This document shows, one piece after another, positions 1-6,610 of a stretch of 7,528 bases of DNA (within the stretch, counting starts at the first letter, position 1; the number at the start of each line of letters is the position of its first letter). A program made the translations under genes and the position numbers. Under the pieces are notes generated by a model, which saw only the letters and a list, made by a program, of their open reading frames with translations, made no database searches and was not told the DNA's origin. Source of the stretch: Clostridiaceae bacterium. Its GTDB lineage: Bacteria; Bacillota; Clostridia; Lutisporales; Lutisporaceae. The stretch spans positions 1 through 7,528 of the forward strand of contig JAQVFD010000092.1 in assembly GCA_028697435.1 (NCBI GenBank), in the 5' to 3' direction.

Positions 1-120
1 AGGTGTCCAGAGGGTGCAGGGGTCCCCATGTCAATAGGATCGTGGAATAAATGCGACCAAATTGCCACAAACATTTTTAGTAAAAATTTGTATGAAGGAA
101 AGTTGCCAATGTTTACTTGA
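1..120 (+). CDS. Possible 3' end of an upstream plus-strand gene (partial, unidentified)
   Basis: The first plus-strand frame is open from the window edge for 39 codons and ends at TGA (118-120). It would encode a tail ending in GKLPMFT. I do not recognise a family. An open stretch this short can arise by chance, and no start lies inside the window to test. The other two plus frames close early (stops near 34 and 46). A minus-strand frame beginning near 85 is also open to the edge, but it has no ribosome binding site. The stop falls just before the presumed tRNA promoter, which would suit a gene end. Bases 68-92 also form an AT-rich imperfect palindrome without a T-tract. Confidence 0.2.
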   Translation, partial: RCPEGAGVPMSIGSWNKCDQIATNIFSKNLYEGKLPMFT

Positions 121-143
121 CAGTAACCCTGCAAAATATGTCC

Positions 144-172
144 TTGAAATTTCTATCTTTTTATGATATATT
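144..172 (+). promoter_or_regulatory. Probable sigma-A promoter of the tRNA-Pro gene
   Basis: TTGAAA at 144-149 is followed by a 17-base spacer and TATATT at 167-172. This predicts a transcription start near 179, about 27 bases before the mature tRNA 5' end, a normal leader length for RNase P processing. A consensus TTGACA at 117-122 has no good -10 element at 16-18 bases and is probably not used. The call rests on the hexamers and spacing only. Confidence 0.55.
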
Positions 173-205
173 CAATAGGTGTCAGAAATGATACCTAAAT
201 ATTTT

Positions 206-282
206 CTGGGTGTGGCGCAGCTTGGTAGCGCGCTTGAATGGGGTTCAAGAGGTCGCAGGTTCAATTCCTGTCACCCAGACCA
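206..282 (+). tRNA. tRNA-Pro (anticodon GGG)
   Basis: A complete 77-nt cloverleaf can be drawn. The acceptor stem pairs CTGGGTG (206-212) with CACCCAG (272-278), all seven pairs Watson-Crick. The D stem is GCGC/GCGC (215-218, 228-231). The anticodon stem is CTTGA/TCAAG (233-237, 245-249). The T arm is GCAGG-TTCAATT-CCTGT (255-271), with one G-T pair. The anticodon loop is ATGGGGT, giving anticodon GGG (240-242) with G at position 37, which reads CCC and CCU. The C1-G72 pair with A73 is the usual bacterial tRNA-Pro identity set. CCA is encoded at 280-282. It stands alone, with no neighbouring tRNA in the window, and a terminator follows after 12 bases. Confidence 0.96.
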
Positions 283-294
283 TTATCGAAAGTT

Positions 295-331
295 AAGAGC
301 CAGTAACCGCAATGGATTACTGGCTCTTTTT
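295..331 (+). terminator. Rho-independent terminator after tRNA-Pro
   Basis: A perfect 12-bp stem pairs AAGAGCCAGTAA (295-306) with TTACTGGCTCTT (317-328), around a 10-base loop. On the plus strand it runs into a T-tract (TTTTTATTTTC from 327). Read on the minus strand, the same hairpin is followed only by AACTTTCG, so it is a poor terminator for the secretion gene converging from the right, though it may still act as a 3' barrier there. Confidence 0.92.
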
Positions 332-378
332 ATTTTCAGATACATACAACCTACTTGTGATTTTTCTTACTGATTAAA

Positions 379-1491
379 CTATAACTCTCCTTTGAAAAAT
401 GGAATAACCATATCAATAGGTCTTCTATTATCAATAATAATAGTGCCGTTACAAATGTTCCCACTATCTATTTTAATCTCAGGTCCTTTAGCAGTTGACC
501 ACTTGTATCCACTAAAGGTAGTGGCATCCTGGATTAAATTAATGCGAACCTCAATTGGTGCCCCATCTCCTGCCAGCTTTTGTGCAAGCTCCTTATTCCC
601 GATATATTGCAATAAGCTCTGAAAAGAAAAAGGATATTCAGATACAGATGCCACCTCACCTAACATGAAGCCATGATCTTCAACCTTTACTATGGTAGGT
701 GAAATATGTGCTATCATGCCGGACTGTATCTTTTTCCCGACCTCTGGCTGCACATAGACAACAACTTCAAGAGTGTTTGCAGCTCTATCATCCCTGGCAA
801 CACTAATTATTGGAGTTCCCGCTTGAATTATATCACCCTTTTTTACATATACCTCCAGTACCTTTCCATATATTCCTGAAACAACTGTGGATTTCTCTAC
901 AAGGCTATTACGGTCTTTATCCAAAGCAATATTGATTTCATTCAGTTTTGTGTACTTAAGCTCCTCAAGCTGGGATTTTAGCTGTTCAAGGTTCAACAGA
1001 TTCTGTTCACCCTGCTTATTACCTAAAGAGCCCTCTTTCAATCTGATTTCCCTCGCTAACGCATAAAGATCACTATGACTGGATGTCAGCGACTCTTTGT
1101 CTTTATCAAAGTTATACACATCAAAGCTATTTATTAGCTGGATTTCCTTCTTATAGTTGTTTATTCGATCAACCAACTCACTTTGATCTATTCTTGCTAC
1201 AACATCTCCCTTTTTTATGTAATCCCCAGGCCTTATACCCACATCGGTAATTTTACCTGGTGCTATATTAGTTACACTCATTACTCCACCGCTCGTTGTC
1301 AGTATTCCCATCGCTTTTGTCTGTGTTGGTATGTTCCCTAAAAATCCCCATACCACTGCAGTGAACAGTATACCTGCCACTCCCAGTAGTGCAAGCCATC
1401 CTCTTGGATTGGTAACTGTAATCAATTGGTCAAGCTCTTCAGGAGAAGACAGCCTGTCCAATGATACTTTCCTGAAAATCTGATTAGACAT
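379..1491 (-). CDS. NHLM bacteriocin system secretion protein (HlyD/membrane fusion family)
   Basis: This is a 370-residue HlyD-type periplasmic adaptor of the NHLM peptide-export systems, where such proteins work with peptidase-containing ABC transporters to export leader-peptide natural products. The N-terminus (residues 5-51, with RKVSLDRLSSPEELDQL and TNPRGWLALLG) leads into one membrane segment at about 32-50. Biotinyl/lipoyl-like half-motifs are at 73-101 (IAPGKITDVGIRPGDYIKKG) and 203-231 (SGIYGKVLEVYVKKGDII), with a helical hairpin between them (about 105-198). The C-terminal barrel ends in RRPIDMVIPFF, the usual family ending, so the protein looks complete. The hairpin seems short for the family. 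I chose the ATG at 1491 over the one at 1518 because AGGAGG sits 7 bases upstream of it and the longer start would overlap the previous gene. No partner ABC transporter lies downstream: after the stop come 96 bases and then the convergent tRNA. Confidence 0.9.
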   Translation of the reverse strand: MSNQIFRKVSLDRLSSPEELDQLITVTNPRGWLALLGVAGILFTAVVWGFLGNIPTQTKAMGILTTSGGVMSVTNIAPGKITDVGIRPGDYIKKGDVVARIDQSELVDRINNYKKEIQLINSFDVYNFDKDKESLTSSHSDLYALAREIRLKEGSLGNKQGEQNLLNLEQLKSQLEELKYTKLNEINIALDKDRNSLVEKSTVVSGIYGKVLEVYVKKGDIIQAGTPIISVARDDRAANTLEVVVYVQPEVGKKIQSGMIAHISPTIVKVEDHGFMLGEVASVSEYPFSFQSLLQYIGNKELAQKLAGDGAPIEVRINLIQDATTFSGYKWSTAKGPEIKIDSGNICNGTIIIDNRRPIDMVIPFFKGEL

Positions 1492-1498
1492 TCTGTTG

Positions 1499-1506
1499 CC
1501 TCCTTT
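1499..1506 (-). promoter_or_regulatory. Ribosome binding site of the secretion protein, merged with the upstream stop codon
   Basis: Read on the minus strand, the TAA stop of the lipoprotein gene (1505-1507) runs directly into AGGAGG, then 7 bases, then ATG at 1491. The site fixes the start of the secretion protein and implies that both genes are translated from one mRNA with coupling. Confidence 0.85.
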
Positions 1507-2671
1507 ACTTGTTATCAAAATATTGAAAACGGCGTTCTTTAATGACCTTCATGAAAATACCTTCTCCAATCATATTCCCTTCCGCATCAAAGCTTATATT
1601 ACCTATGACACCATTCCAGTTCCTGATATTGTGAATAACATCTGCAAGCTTATCGGGGTCTGTGCTTTTTGCTTGACCTATTGCATGAGCAAGAAGTTTT
1701 ATGGAGTCATAGCCCTGTACTGCCCAGGTATCGGGCTCAAGACCGTATTTCTTTCTGTATGCCTCAATAAACTTTTGCGTCTCAGCTCTGTCCTGATTTA
1801 TATTAAAGGTTGTTGCGACATAAAGCCCTTCACCTGCTTCTCCAAGTGTTAAGGGGAGGTTGTCCAGATCTATTGCATCAGCTGCATATACAGGGATATC
1901 TTTATCCGCACTCCGCAGTTGGTTTAGAAAAATAGCGGCCGAAGGCAGCGAATCAACCATGAAAACTACATCAAAATCCAAAGCTGTCCATTTATCATAA
2001 GCCTTTTTGAACTCAATCTCGTTGCTGAACGCCGTAGCCCTATCTACTATTTCTGCACCGGTTTCTATAAAAGTATTTTCAAAGGATTTTGCAACACCTC
2101 TCCCATAATCATTGTCCTCATAAAAAACAACAGCACGCTCATATCCTTTCGTTCTGATATAAGCTGATATTTGTTTTCCCATTTCATTATCACTGAGCGT
2201 ATTGCGAAACACATATTTATAACCCTTCTTGGTCAAAATATTGTTTGAAACAGCAGGAGACAACATAATCAGTCCTGCATCATTATATATCTTTGCTGCA
2301 GGAATCGTTATGTAAGGCTCCCAATAACCAACTACGGCAACAATATCCTTCTGTAACGTAAAATTTTGAGCTATTGTCATACTTTCATTAAAGGATGGTT
2401 TTTCATCTTCTAATCTGACCTCAAGAAGTTGTCCTGCTACTCCGCCTTCAGAATTTATCTCATCAACAGCCATCTCCACACCATTAATAAAACCCATATC
2501 TGCTTTCATCTCCGAAATAGGCCAAACAACACCAATTGCAATATTGCCTGAAGCCTGTTGGACAAAAGCCTTCCTTGCTTTTAACAAATCTGTGTTGCCC
2601 GAACAGGAAGAGAAAAGAATTGACATGATAACAAGAATGAAACTGAAAATCAGATACATCCGTATTTTCAT
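1505..2671 (-). CDS. LivJ/LivK-type ABC transporter substrate-binding lipoprotein (Peripla_BP_6)
   Basis: This 388-residue solute-binding protein belongs to the branched-chain amino-acid/amide receptor family. It begins with a lipoprotein signal peptide: basic MKIR, a hydrophobic core to about residue 20, and an FSSC lipobox with Cys23 as the lipidated residue, so it should be anchored on the outer face of the membrane. Family marks are IAIGVVWPIS (44-53), the NGVEMAVDEINSEGGVAGQ segment (63-81), FYEDNDYGRG (183-192) and GYDSIKLLAHA (320-330). Where many relatives carry a Ser-rich ligand loop after IG, this one has VGYWEPY (114-120); the later SPAVS stretch (138-142) is kept. The ligand may therefore not be an ordinary branched-chain amino acid. 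I chose the ATG at 2671, preceded by AGAGG at 7 bases, over the ATG at 2689, which has none. No permease or ATPase is adjacent. It is coupled to the NHLM secretion gene downstream. Confidence 0.9.
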   Translation of the reverse strand: MKIRMYLIFSFILVIMSILFSSCSGNTDLLKARKAFVQQASGNIAIGVVWPISEMKADMGFINGVEMAVDEINSEGGVAGQLLEVRLEDEKPSFNESMTIAQNFTLQKDIVAVVGYWEPYITIPAAKIYNDAGLIMLSPAVSNNILTKKGYKYVFRNTLSDNEMGKQISAYIRTKGYERAVVFYEDNDYGRGVAKSFENTFIETGAEIVDRATAFSNEIEFKKAYDKWTALDFDVVFMVDSLPSAAIFLNQLRSADKDIPVYAADAIDLDNLPLTLGEAGEGLYVATTFNINQDRAETQKFIEAYRKKYGLEPDTWAVQGYDSIKLLAHAIGQAKSTDPDKLADVIHNIRNWNGVIGNISFDAEGNMIGEGIFMKVIKERRFQYFDNK

Positions 2672-2678
2672 CGGTATA

Positions 2679-2686
2679 CCTCTTTT
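2679..2686 (-). promoter_or_regulatory. Ribosome binding site deciding the lipoprotein start
   Basis: AAAAGAGG is followed by a 7-base spacer and ATG at 2671 on the minus strand. The ATG at 2687-2689, just upstream in the same frame, lacks any purine-rich site. Starting at 2671 also gives a compact signal peptide. Confidence 0.7.
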
Positions 2687-2718
2687 CATCGTAATGTATA
2701 AATAAGAATTTCAACAAT

Positions 2719-2747
2719 ATTCTACCATTTTGGTCATAATATATCAA
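2719..2747 (-). promoter_or_regulatory. Sigma-A promoter of the lipoprotein-secretion protein operon
   Basis: On the minus strand TTGATA (2742-2747) is followed by exactly 17 bases and TAGAAT (2719-2724). Transcription would start near 2712, giving a leader of about 40 bases. The promoter lies in the 146-base gap behind the DTD2 gene. It separates a two-gene unit from the upstream four-gene unit, although I see no strong terminator between them, so read-through is possible. Confidence 0.7.
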
Positions 2748-2817
2748 CACATTCATCCGCGATATACATGGTGTCTGATTCGATATCGATGCTGCGCGGA
2801 GGGTAGGGTGCCGGATG

Positions 2818-3786
2818 CTATGTCGTTGTAATATGGAATATCGGAAATTGAAGCTCCTCAGGCTGCCTTAGACGCTGATGCCGCAAAACAGGAATCTGAT
2901 ACTTCTCTCCAATCCCACGCACCAAATCCTTATAGCAGCCTTTCATTTTATCATGGAACGCCACCGCTTCCACATTGCCGATTGCATCTGCAGCAGCGCT
3001 TGCGTATGCGAGCCCATGTTCATTTTCATACTCCCCTGCAACAAGCCACTGGTTGGCTATGATATGGGAAATGCCAAATGCATCATCTTTCCATTGTGTA
3101 AATACAGCCTCTGCAAAGTTTGGATCAAAATGAACGCCTCCGACGCAAAGAAGGTTGTGAACTCTTTTACCGTCGCTTTCAAACACATGGGTCAATGCTC
3201 CCGCCAGAGCTTCACATGCAGTGCGATTATTCCAGCTTTCCACCGCGCTTCCGACTTCGATATCCACTAAAGGCACGGGATACTGTAATATCAATTCCGG
3301 CGGACTTCCGCTTACAGTGGTCCCCGACCAATGGGTCGCCTCTGTAACCGTCATATAATCCGAAAGCCCCAAAGCAATGCGGTTACGTTCTATCGAAAGC
3401 AATATATTTCTCATATAAGAAGGGTTAGCCGGCCCATATACTCCCGCATTTACATCTCCTATAGTATGGACAGTGAGCACCTTAGGCGGTGCACTCGCTC
3501 CTTCATGCCAGGTGACCATGCCTGCAAAATCTGCATCCGCAAATTTCTCATTCATCTCCGCCAAGTACCTCGGATAATCCCAGCAAACAGGGACCTCCGA
3601 TTGAGCAAAATAATATTCGTTATTGGCCTCATCACGATGCATCATAACCTCGCGGTTATCAAATAACATTCCCGCAGGCTTCAGTAAGCCTTTCTTATTC
3701 AGTATTTCCCAAACTACGCGTGAGACCGTGCCCGGCCGCCCTTCGTTTGTGCTGATATAATACACTGCTTTTTTTCCGACCAACAT
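2818..3786 (-). CDS. D-aminoacyl-tRNA deacylase, DTD2/GEK1 type (PF04414-like)
   Basis: This 322-residue protein resembles archaeal and plant DTD2, which hydrolyses D-amino acids from tRNA and in plants clears aldehyde-modified D-aminoacyl-tRNA in the cytoplasm. The landmarks occur in DTD2 order: LTVHTIGD (104-111), TEATHWSG (148-155), VDIEVGSAVESW (174-185), GGVHFDPNF (216-224) and ISHIIANQWL (239-248). From memory, archaeal enzymes have a HHGP-like motif where this one has HWSG, and are somewhat shorter (about 270-280 residues). The start at 3786 is set by AAAGGAG 5 bases upstream; the in-frame ATG at 3816 has no such site. It follows the decarboxylase by 39 bases, probably in the same operon. 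Its base composition is richer in GC than its neighbours (four 60-base lines I counted averaged 50%, against 32-47% for lines in other genes), which hints at transfer. It is unrelated to the common bacterial DTD1 (DtdA). The family call is firm; the substrate is inferred. Confidence 0.82.
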   Translation of the reverse strand: MLVGKKAVYYISTNEGRPGTVSRVVWEILNKKGLLKPAGMLFDNREVMMHRDEANNEYYFAQSEVPVCWDYPRYLAEMNEKFADADFAGMVTWHEGASAPPKVLTVHTIGDVNAGVYGPANPSYMRNILLSIERNRIALGLSDYMTVTEATHWSGTTVSGSPPELILQYPVPLVDIEVGSAVESWNNRTACEALAGALTHVFESDGKRVHNLLCVGGVHFDPNFAEAVFTQWKDDAFGISHIIANQWLVAGEYENEHGLAYASAAADAIGNVEAVAFHDKMKGCYKDLVRGIGEKYQIPVLRHQRLRQPEELQFPIFHITTT

Positions 3787-3791
3787 AATAT

Positions 3792-3798
3792 CTCCTTT
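3792..3798 (-). promoter_or_regulatory. Ribosome binding site fixing the DTD2 start
   Basis: On the minus strand AAAGGAG lies 5 bases before the ATG at 3786. The alternative ATG 30 bases upstream (3816) sits within the tandem repeat region and lacks a site. Confidence 0.75.
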
Positions 3799-3810
3799 CA
3801 GGTGCCAGTC

Positions 3811-3827
3811 TGTCAACTTGTCAACTT
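3811..3827. repeat. Tandem 8-bp repeat between decarboxylase and DTD2 genes
   Basis: TGTCAACT occurs twice in direct succession plus one further T. On the minus strand this reads as two TTGACA hexamers (3819-3824 and 3811-3816). It overlaps the TAA stop of the decarboxylase (3826-3828). Its role is unknown; it could be a slippage product or a junction scar. Confidence 0.6.
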
Positions 3828-5235
3828 ACTCTGCACTTATTTCATTTGCAATTCTTATTATTTCCTTGGCTGAAATATCAATATCTTCGTAGGAAGTCTT
3901 ATATGAGCTTACGCTGATCCTCATAACTGACTTATCCTGCCATTTGGATCCGCCCATCCAGCATACCCCCGATTGCTGTACCATTTTTATAAGTTTTTCG
4001 GTTTTTTCATCATCCTTATAACGAACCAGCACTTGATTGAATACTACGTCGTTCAAGATTTCCAGTCCGTTATCCTGTAAAAGTTCCGCAAAATACTTAG
4101 CTTTATTGTGAAGCTCCAGAACCAGTTCGGATATACCTTTTTTCCCAAGAGCCTTCAAGGTAGCCCATACTTCAATTCCCCGAGCCCTCCGGGACATTTC
4201 CGGAGTATAGAGCATACCGTCCCTCTTTTCACTGTACACTATATATGAGCCTGTCATATGCATCGCATTGCTTAAAGCGGTTCTGTGCCTGCAAAGTATA
4301 ATTCCGTTATCATACGGGGCATTCAATGTCTTATGAGCATCTACCGACCAAGAATCAGCCATTTCTGCTCCTTCTGTCAAAGATTTCATACCATCACAGG
4401 CCAAAGCCCAAAGTCCAAAGGCACCATCTACATGAACCCATGCATTTGCGCGTTTTGCAATAGGGCATATATGCTTGAAGTCATCAAAAGAACCTGAGTT
4501 TACATTCCCCGCCTGCATTATCAGTAAAGTCCTGTTATCCAGTTCAGAGATTTTATCTACTACCATACGTCCTTGTCCATCACTGGGTACCTTTATTATC
4601 CTTTCGGCACCCAATCCAAGTATTGAAAGAGCTTTAAATATTGTAGAATGTGCTTGCTCCCCAACAACGACTTTAATTTCCGGAGCACCAAAAAGTCCTT
4701 TCTTTGCCACATCATAGCCAATATTATTCAAAAGATGATTTCTTCCTGCTGCCAAACCGCAAAGTATTGCTGTGGCACTTCCGCCTACAAATCCCGCCGC
4801 TGTATCCGGAGGAAGATTCAGCAATTGATTTACCCAGCCTTCACATACTTCTTCTATTTTGGATGCTACAGGTGATATCACATAAAGTGCACCATTTTGA
4901 TCCCACGCATCTATCAACCACCTGGCACTAAGTGAAGCAGGTATTATCCCTCCTGTGACGAACCCGAAATACCTTCTGCCCGTCTGTGCAACTGTAGCAG
5001 GGGAGCCATACTTATCCAGCATTTTTATGATATTCTCCGGACTTTCTGCTATATTTCCAAGATCTTCATTAAAATTATCCAGACCCGATATTGCCTCATC
5101 CTTCGGAAATACGTCCTTTCCGTCTATACTACTTATATACTTTAATGCCAATTCCTTTGAGAGGTCAAGAACACCAAAACTCTCTTCCTCTCTCATTTTT
5201 TTCAAAATGTCACTTTCGAAATATCCTCTTTTCAA
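3826..5235 (-). CDS. PLP-dependent group II amino-acid decarboxylase (glutamate/aromatic decarboxylase superfamily)
   Basis: This 469-residue cytoplasmic enzyme should remove the carboxyl group of an amino acid using pyridoxal phosphate, giving an amine and CO2. The complete fold is visible: the GFVTGGIIPASLSARWL entry segment (91-107), AWDQNG (110-115), His196 in EQAHS, which stacks on the cofactor, Asp270 in HVDGAFG, which pairs with the pyridine nitrogen, and Lys302 in VDAHKTLNAPYDNG, which forms the Schiff base. The C-terminal small domain follows from about 350. The specific substrate cannot be read from these motifs: the subfamily is often labelled just 'aspartate aminotransferase family' or decarboxylase. 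The start codon is TTG at 5233-5235, supported by AAGGAGG 7 bases upstream, and it overlaps the TGA of the MATE gene by 4 bases. The pairing with an efflux pump suggests that the product, perhaps an amine, is exported. Confidence 0.9.
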   Translation of the reverse strand: MKRGYFESDILKKMREEESFGVLDLSKELALKYISSIDGKDVFPKDEAISGLDNFNEDLGNIAESPENIIKMLDKYGSPATVAQTGRRYFGFVTGGIIPASLSARWLIDAWDQNGALYVISPVASKIEEVCEGWVNQLLNLPPDTAAGFVGGSATAILCGLAAGRNHLLNNIGYDVAKKGLFGAPEIKVVVGEQAHSTIFKALSILGLGAERIIKVPSDGQGRMVVDKISELDNRTLLIMQAGNVNSGSFDDFKHICPIAKRANAWVHVDGAFGLWALACDGMKSLTEGAEMADSWSVDAHKTLNAPYDNGIILCRHRTALSNAMHMTGSYIVYSEKRDGMLYTPEMSRRARGIEVWATLKALGKKGISELVLELHNKAKYFAELLQDNGLEILNDVVFNQVLVRYKDDEKTEKLIKMVQQSGVCWMGGSKWQDKSVMRISVSSYKTSYEDIDISAKEIIRIANEISAE

Positions 5236-6605
5236 TCCAATACCTCCTTATTTCTCATTTCTTTTAATATACTGATTCCCAACGGGACGGCCAAAGCAAA
5301 AGAAAAAACATCCGATATTGCCTGACTCATCTGAACGCCTAATATTCCAAATATGTGAGGTAATATAATTACAGCGGGAATAAAAAACAGTCCTTGTCGG
5401 GAAATTGCTATAATAGACGCTTGTGTCCCTTTTCCGATAGTCTGCAGCATCATATTGGTAATTATTATCCACGCAGATAGCGGAAATGTTATACTATACA
5501 ATCTCAGTGCTTTTGCACCGATTGCTATAACTTCTGCATCTTCTTTTCTGAAAACTGATATTATCTGCGGCGAAAACACAAACAATACAATACTGATTAT
5601 TATAAGTACTATTGCAGATACTTTTATGCAAAACCAAAAGGCACTGATAACCCGGTCATACTTTTTAGCACCATAGTTAAACCCACACACCGGCTGGAAG
5701 CCTTGACCAAACCCAAGTAATGCAGATAATGAAAAATGAAATACCCTACTCACAATGGACATAGCCGCAACGGCAGCATCCCCAAATTGACCGGCACTGA
5801 AATTAAGGCATATCATTGCCAAGCTTCCCAGGCTCTGACGATAAAAGGAAGGCAGCCCTCCTCTGAATATCTCCTTATAAACCTTCCACTCGGGTGTAAA
5901 ATCTGCGAATCTGATTTTTATTGTTCCATTCATACCGGAATTATAGAAAAGAATGCAGAAGCTTACAAATTGACTGATGATAGTAGCAAGGGCGGCACCG
6001 CCTGTACCCATGTTAAAACTGAATATAAGTATAGGGTCCAGTATAATATTAAGTATGCCACCTGCCCCTATTCCAATCATCCCAATAAATGCGCTGCCCT
6101 GAAAACGCAGGATATTATTGAGTACAAAGGAAGCAGCCATATATGGCATTCCTATCAGAATATACCGGACATAATCCTTTGCGTAGGGTGCTATCGTATC
6201 AGTAGCTCCAAGAGCGTATACAAGAGGATCCAGAAAAATCAGACCCATCAACGCCAGTATCAAACCCGAAAAAAATGCGCTGAAAAAACCGGTTGCCGCC
6301 ACTTTTGAAGCGTATTCCGTCTTTTTCTGTCCAAGTAACCTTGATATATAGTTCCCGGATCCTGCTCCAAAAGTAAAACCGATTGCCTGAATAATTGACA
6401 TCAGTGCGAATGCGATGCCAACTGCCCCTGAAGCACTGGTACTGATCTTGCTGATAAAAAAGGTATCTGCCATATTGTAAATAGACGTTATCAGCATACT
6501 GACTATTGTTGGGACAGCTAATATGCAGATAAGCTTGTTTACAGGTGTTTCTGTCATAATTTTGAACTTTTCTTCTGCTGTTGTTTCTCTATTAATAAAA
6601 GTCAT
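5232..6605 (-). CDS. MATE family efflux transporter
   Basis: This is a 457-residue integral membrane protein of the multidrug and toxic compound extrusion family, which expels organic cations and other small molecules in exchange for Na+ or H+. It is full length for the family, with about twelve hydrophobic segments in two homologous halves (about 25-235 and 245-445). The N-terminal helix VPTIVSMLITSIYNMADTFF (31-50) and the second-half GFGQGFQPVCGFNYGAKKYD stretch are typical of the clostridial MepA/DinF-like branch. The start at 6605 has only a weak GAG-type site 9 bases upstream, but it lies 5 bases after the patatin stop, so reinitiation can explain it; Met17 is a less likely alternative. 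The 3' end carries the ribosome binding site and start codon of the decarboxylase. Confidence 0.93.
   Translation of the reverse strand: MTFINRETTAEEKFKIMTETPVNKLICILAVPTIVSMLITSIYNMADTFFISKISTSASGAVGIAFALMSIIQAIGFTFGAGSGNYISRLLGQKKTEYASKVAATGFFSAFFSGLILALMGLIFLDPLVYALGATDTIAPYAKDYVRYILIGMPYMAASFVLNNILRFQGSAFIGMIGIGAGGILNIILDPILIFSFNMGTGGAALATIISQFVSFCILFYNSGMNGTIKIRFADFTPEWKVYKEIFRGGLPSFYRQSLGSLAMICLNFSAGQFGDAAVAAMSIVSRVFHFSLSALLGFGQGFQPVCGFNYGAKKYDRVISAFWFCIKVSAIVLIIISIVLFVFSPQIISVFRKEDAEVIAIGAKALRLYSITFPLSAWIIITNMMLQTIGKGTQASIIAISRQGLFFIPAVIILPHIFGILGVQMSQAISDVFSFALAVPLGISILKEMRNKEVLD
5243..5249 (-). promoter_or_regulatory. Ribosome binding site for a TTG start inside the MATE gene end
   Basis: AAGGAGG lies within the last codons of the MATE gene, 7 bases before TTG (5233-5235). 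The start and the MATE stop share TTGA, a classic coupled junction. No ATG gives a better start for the decarboxylase nearby. Confidence 0.8.
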
Positions 6606-6610
6606 ATTTA

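Noticed and set aside
295..331. The tRNA terminator as an equally strong terminator for the minus-strand secretion gene
   Set aside because: The hairpin is symmetric, but on the minus strand it is followed by AACTTTCG instead of a T-tract.
179..373. A 64-codon plus-strand open frame across the tRNA
   Set aside because: It spans the tRNA cloverleaf and its terminator, so it is not a protein gene.
31..420. TCAATAGG occurring three times (31, 172, 413) as a repeat family
   Set aside because: It is only 8 bases long, irregularly spaced and partly within coding sequence; chance is sufficient.
1492..1518. Longer start for the secretion protein (ATG at 1518)
   Set aside because: It would overlap the lipoprotein gene by 14 bases and ignore the AGGAGG that sits 7 bases before the ATG at 1491.
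2748..2817. Terminator between DTD2 and the lipoprotein gene
   Set aside because: A 6-bp CGATAT/ATATCG stem and a distant CATCCG/CGGATG pair exist, but no T-tract follows either one.
3787..3824. Two TTGACA hexamers upstream of DTD2 as a promoter (minus strand)
   Set aside because: At 17-base spacing the -10 candidates are CTGAAA and AGATAT. The latter would start transcription inside the coding region, after the ATG. The gene is better explained as part of the upstream operon.
5736..6308. A 190-codon plus-strand open frame
   Set aside because: It lies wholly within the MATE gene on the opposite strand, has no ribosome binding site or recognisable domain, and is a shadow frame.
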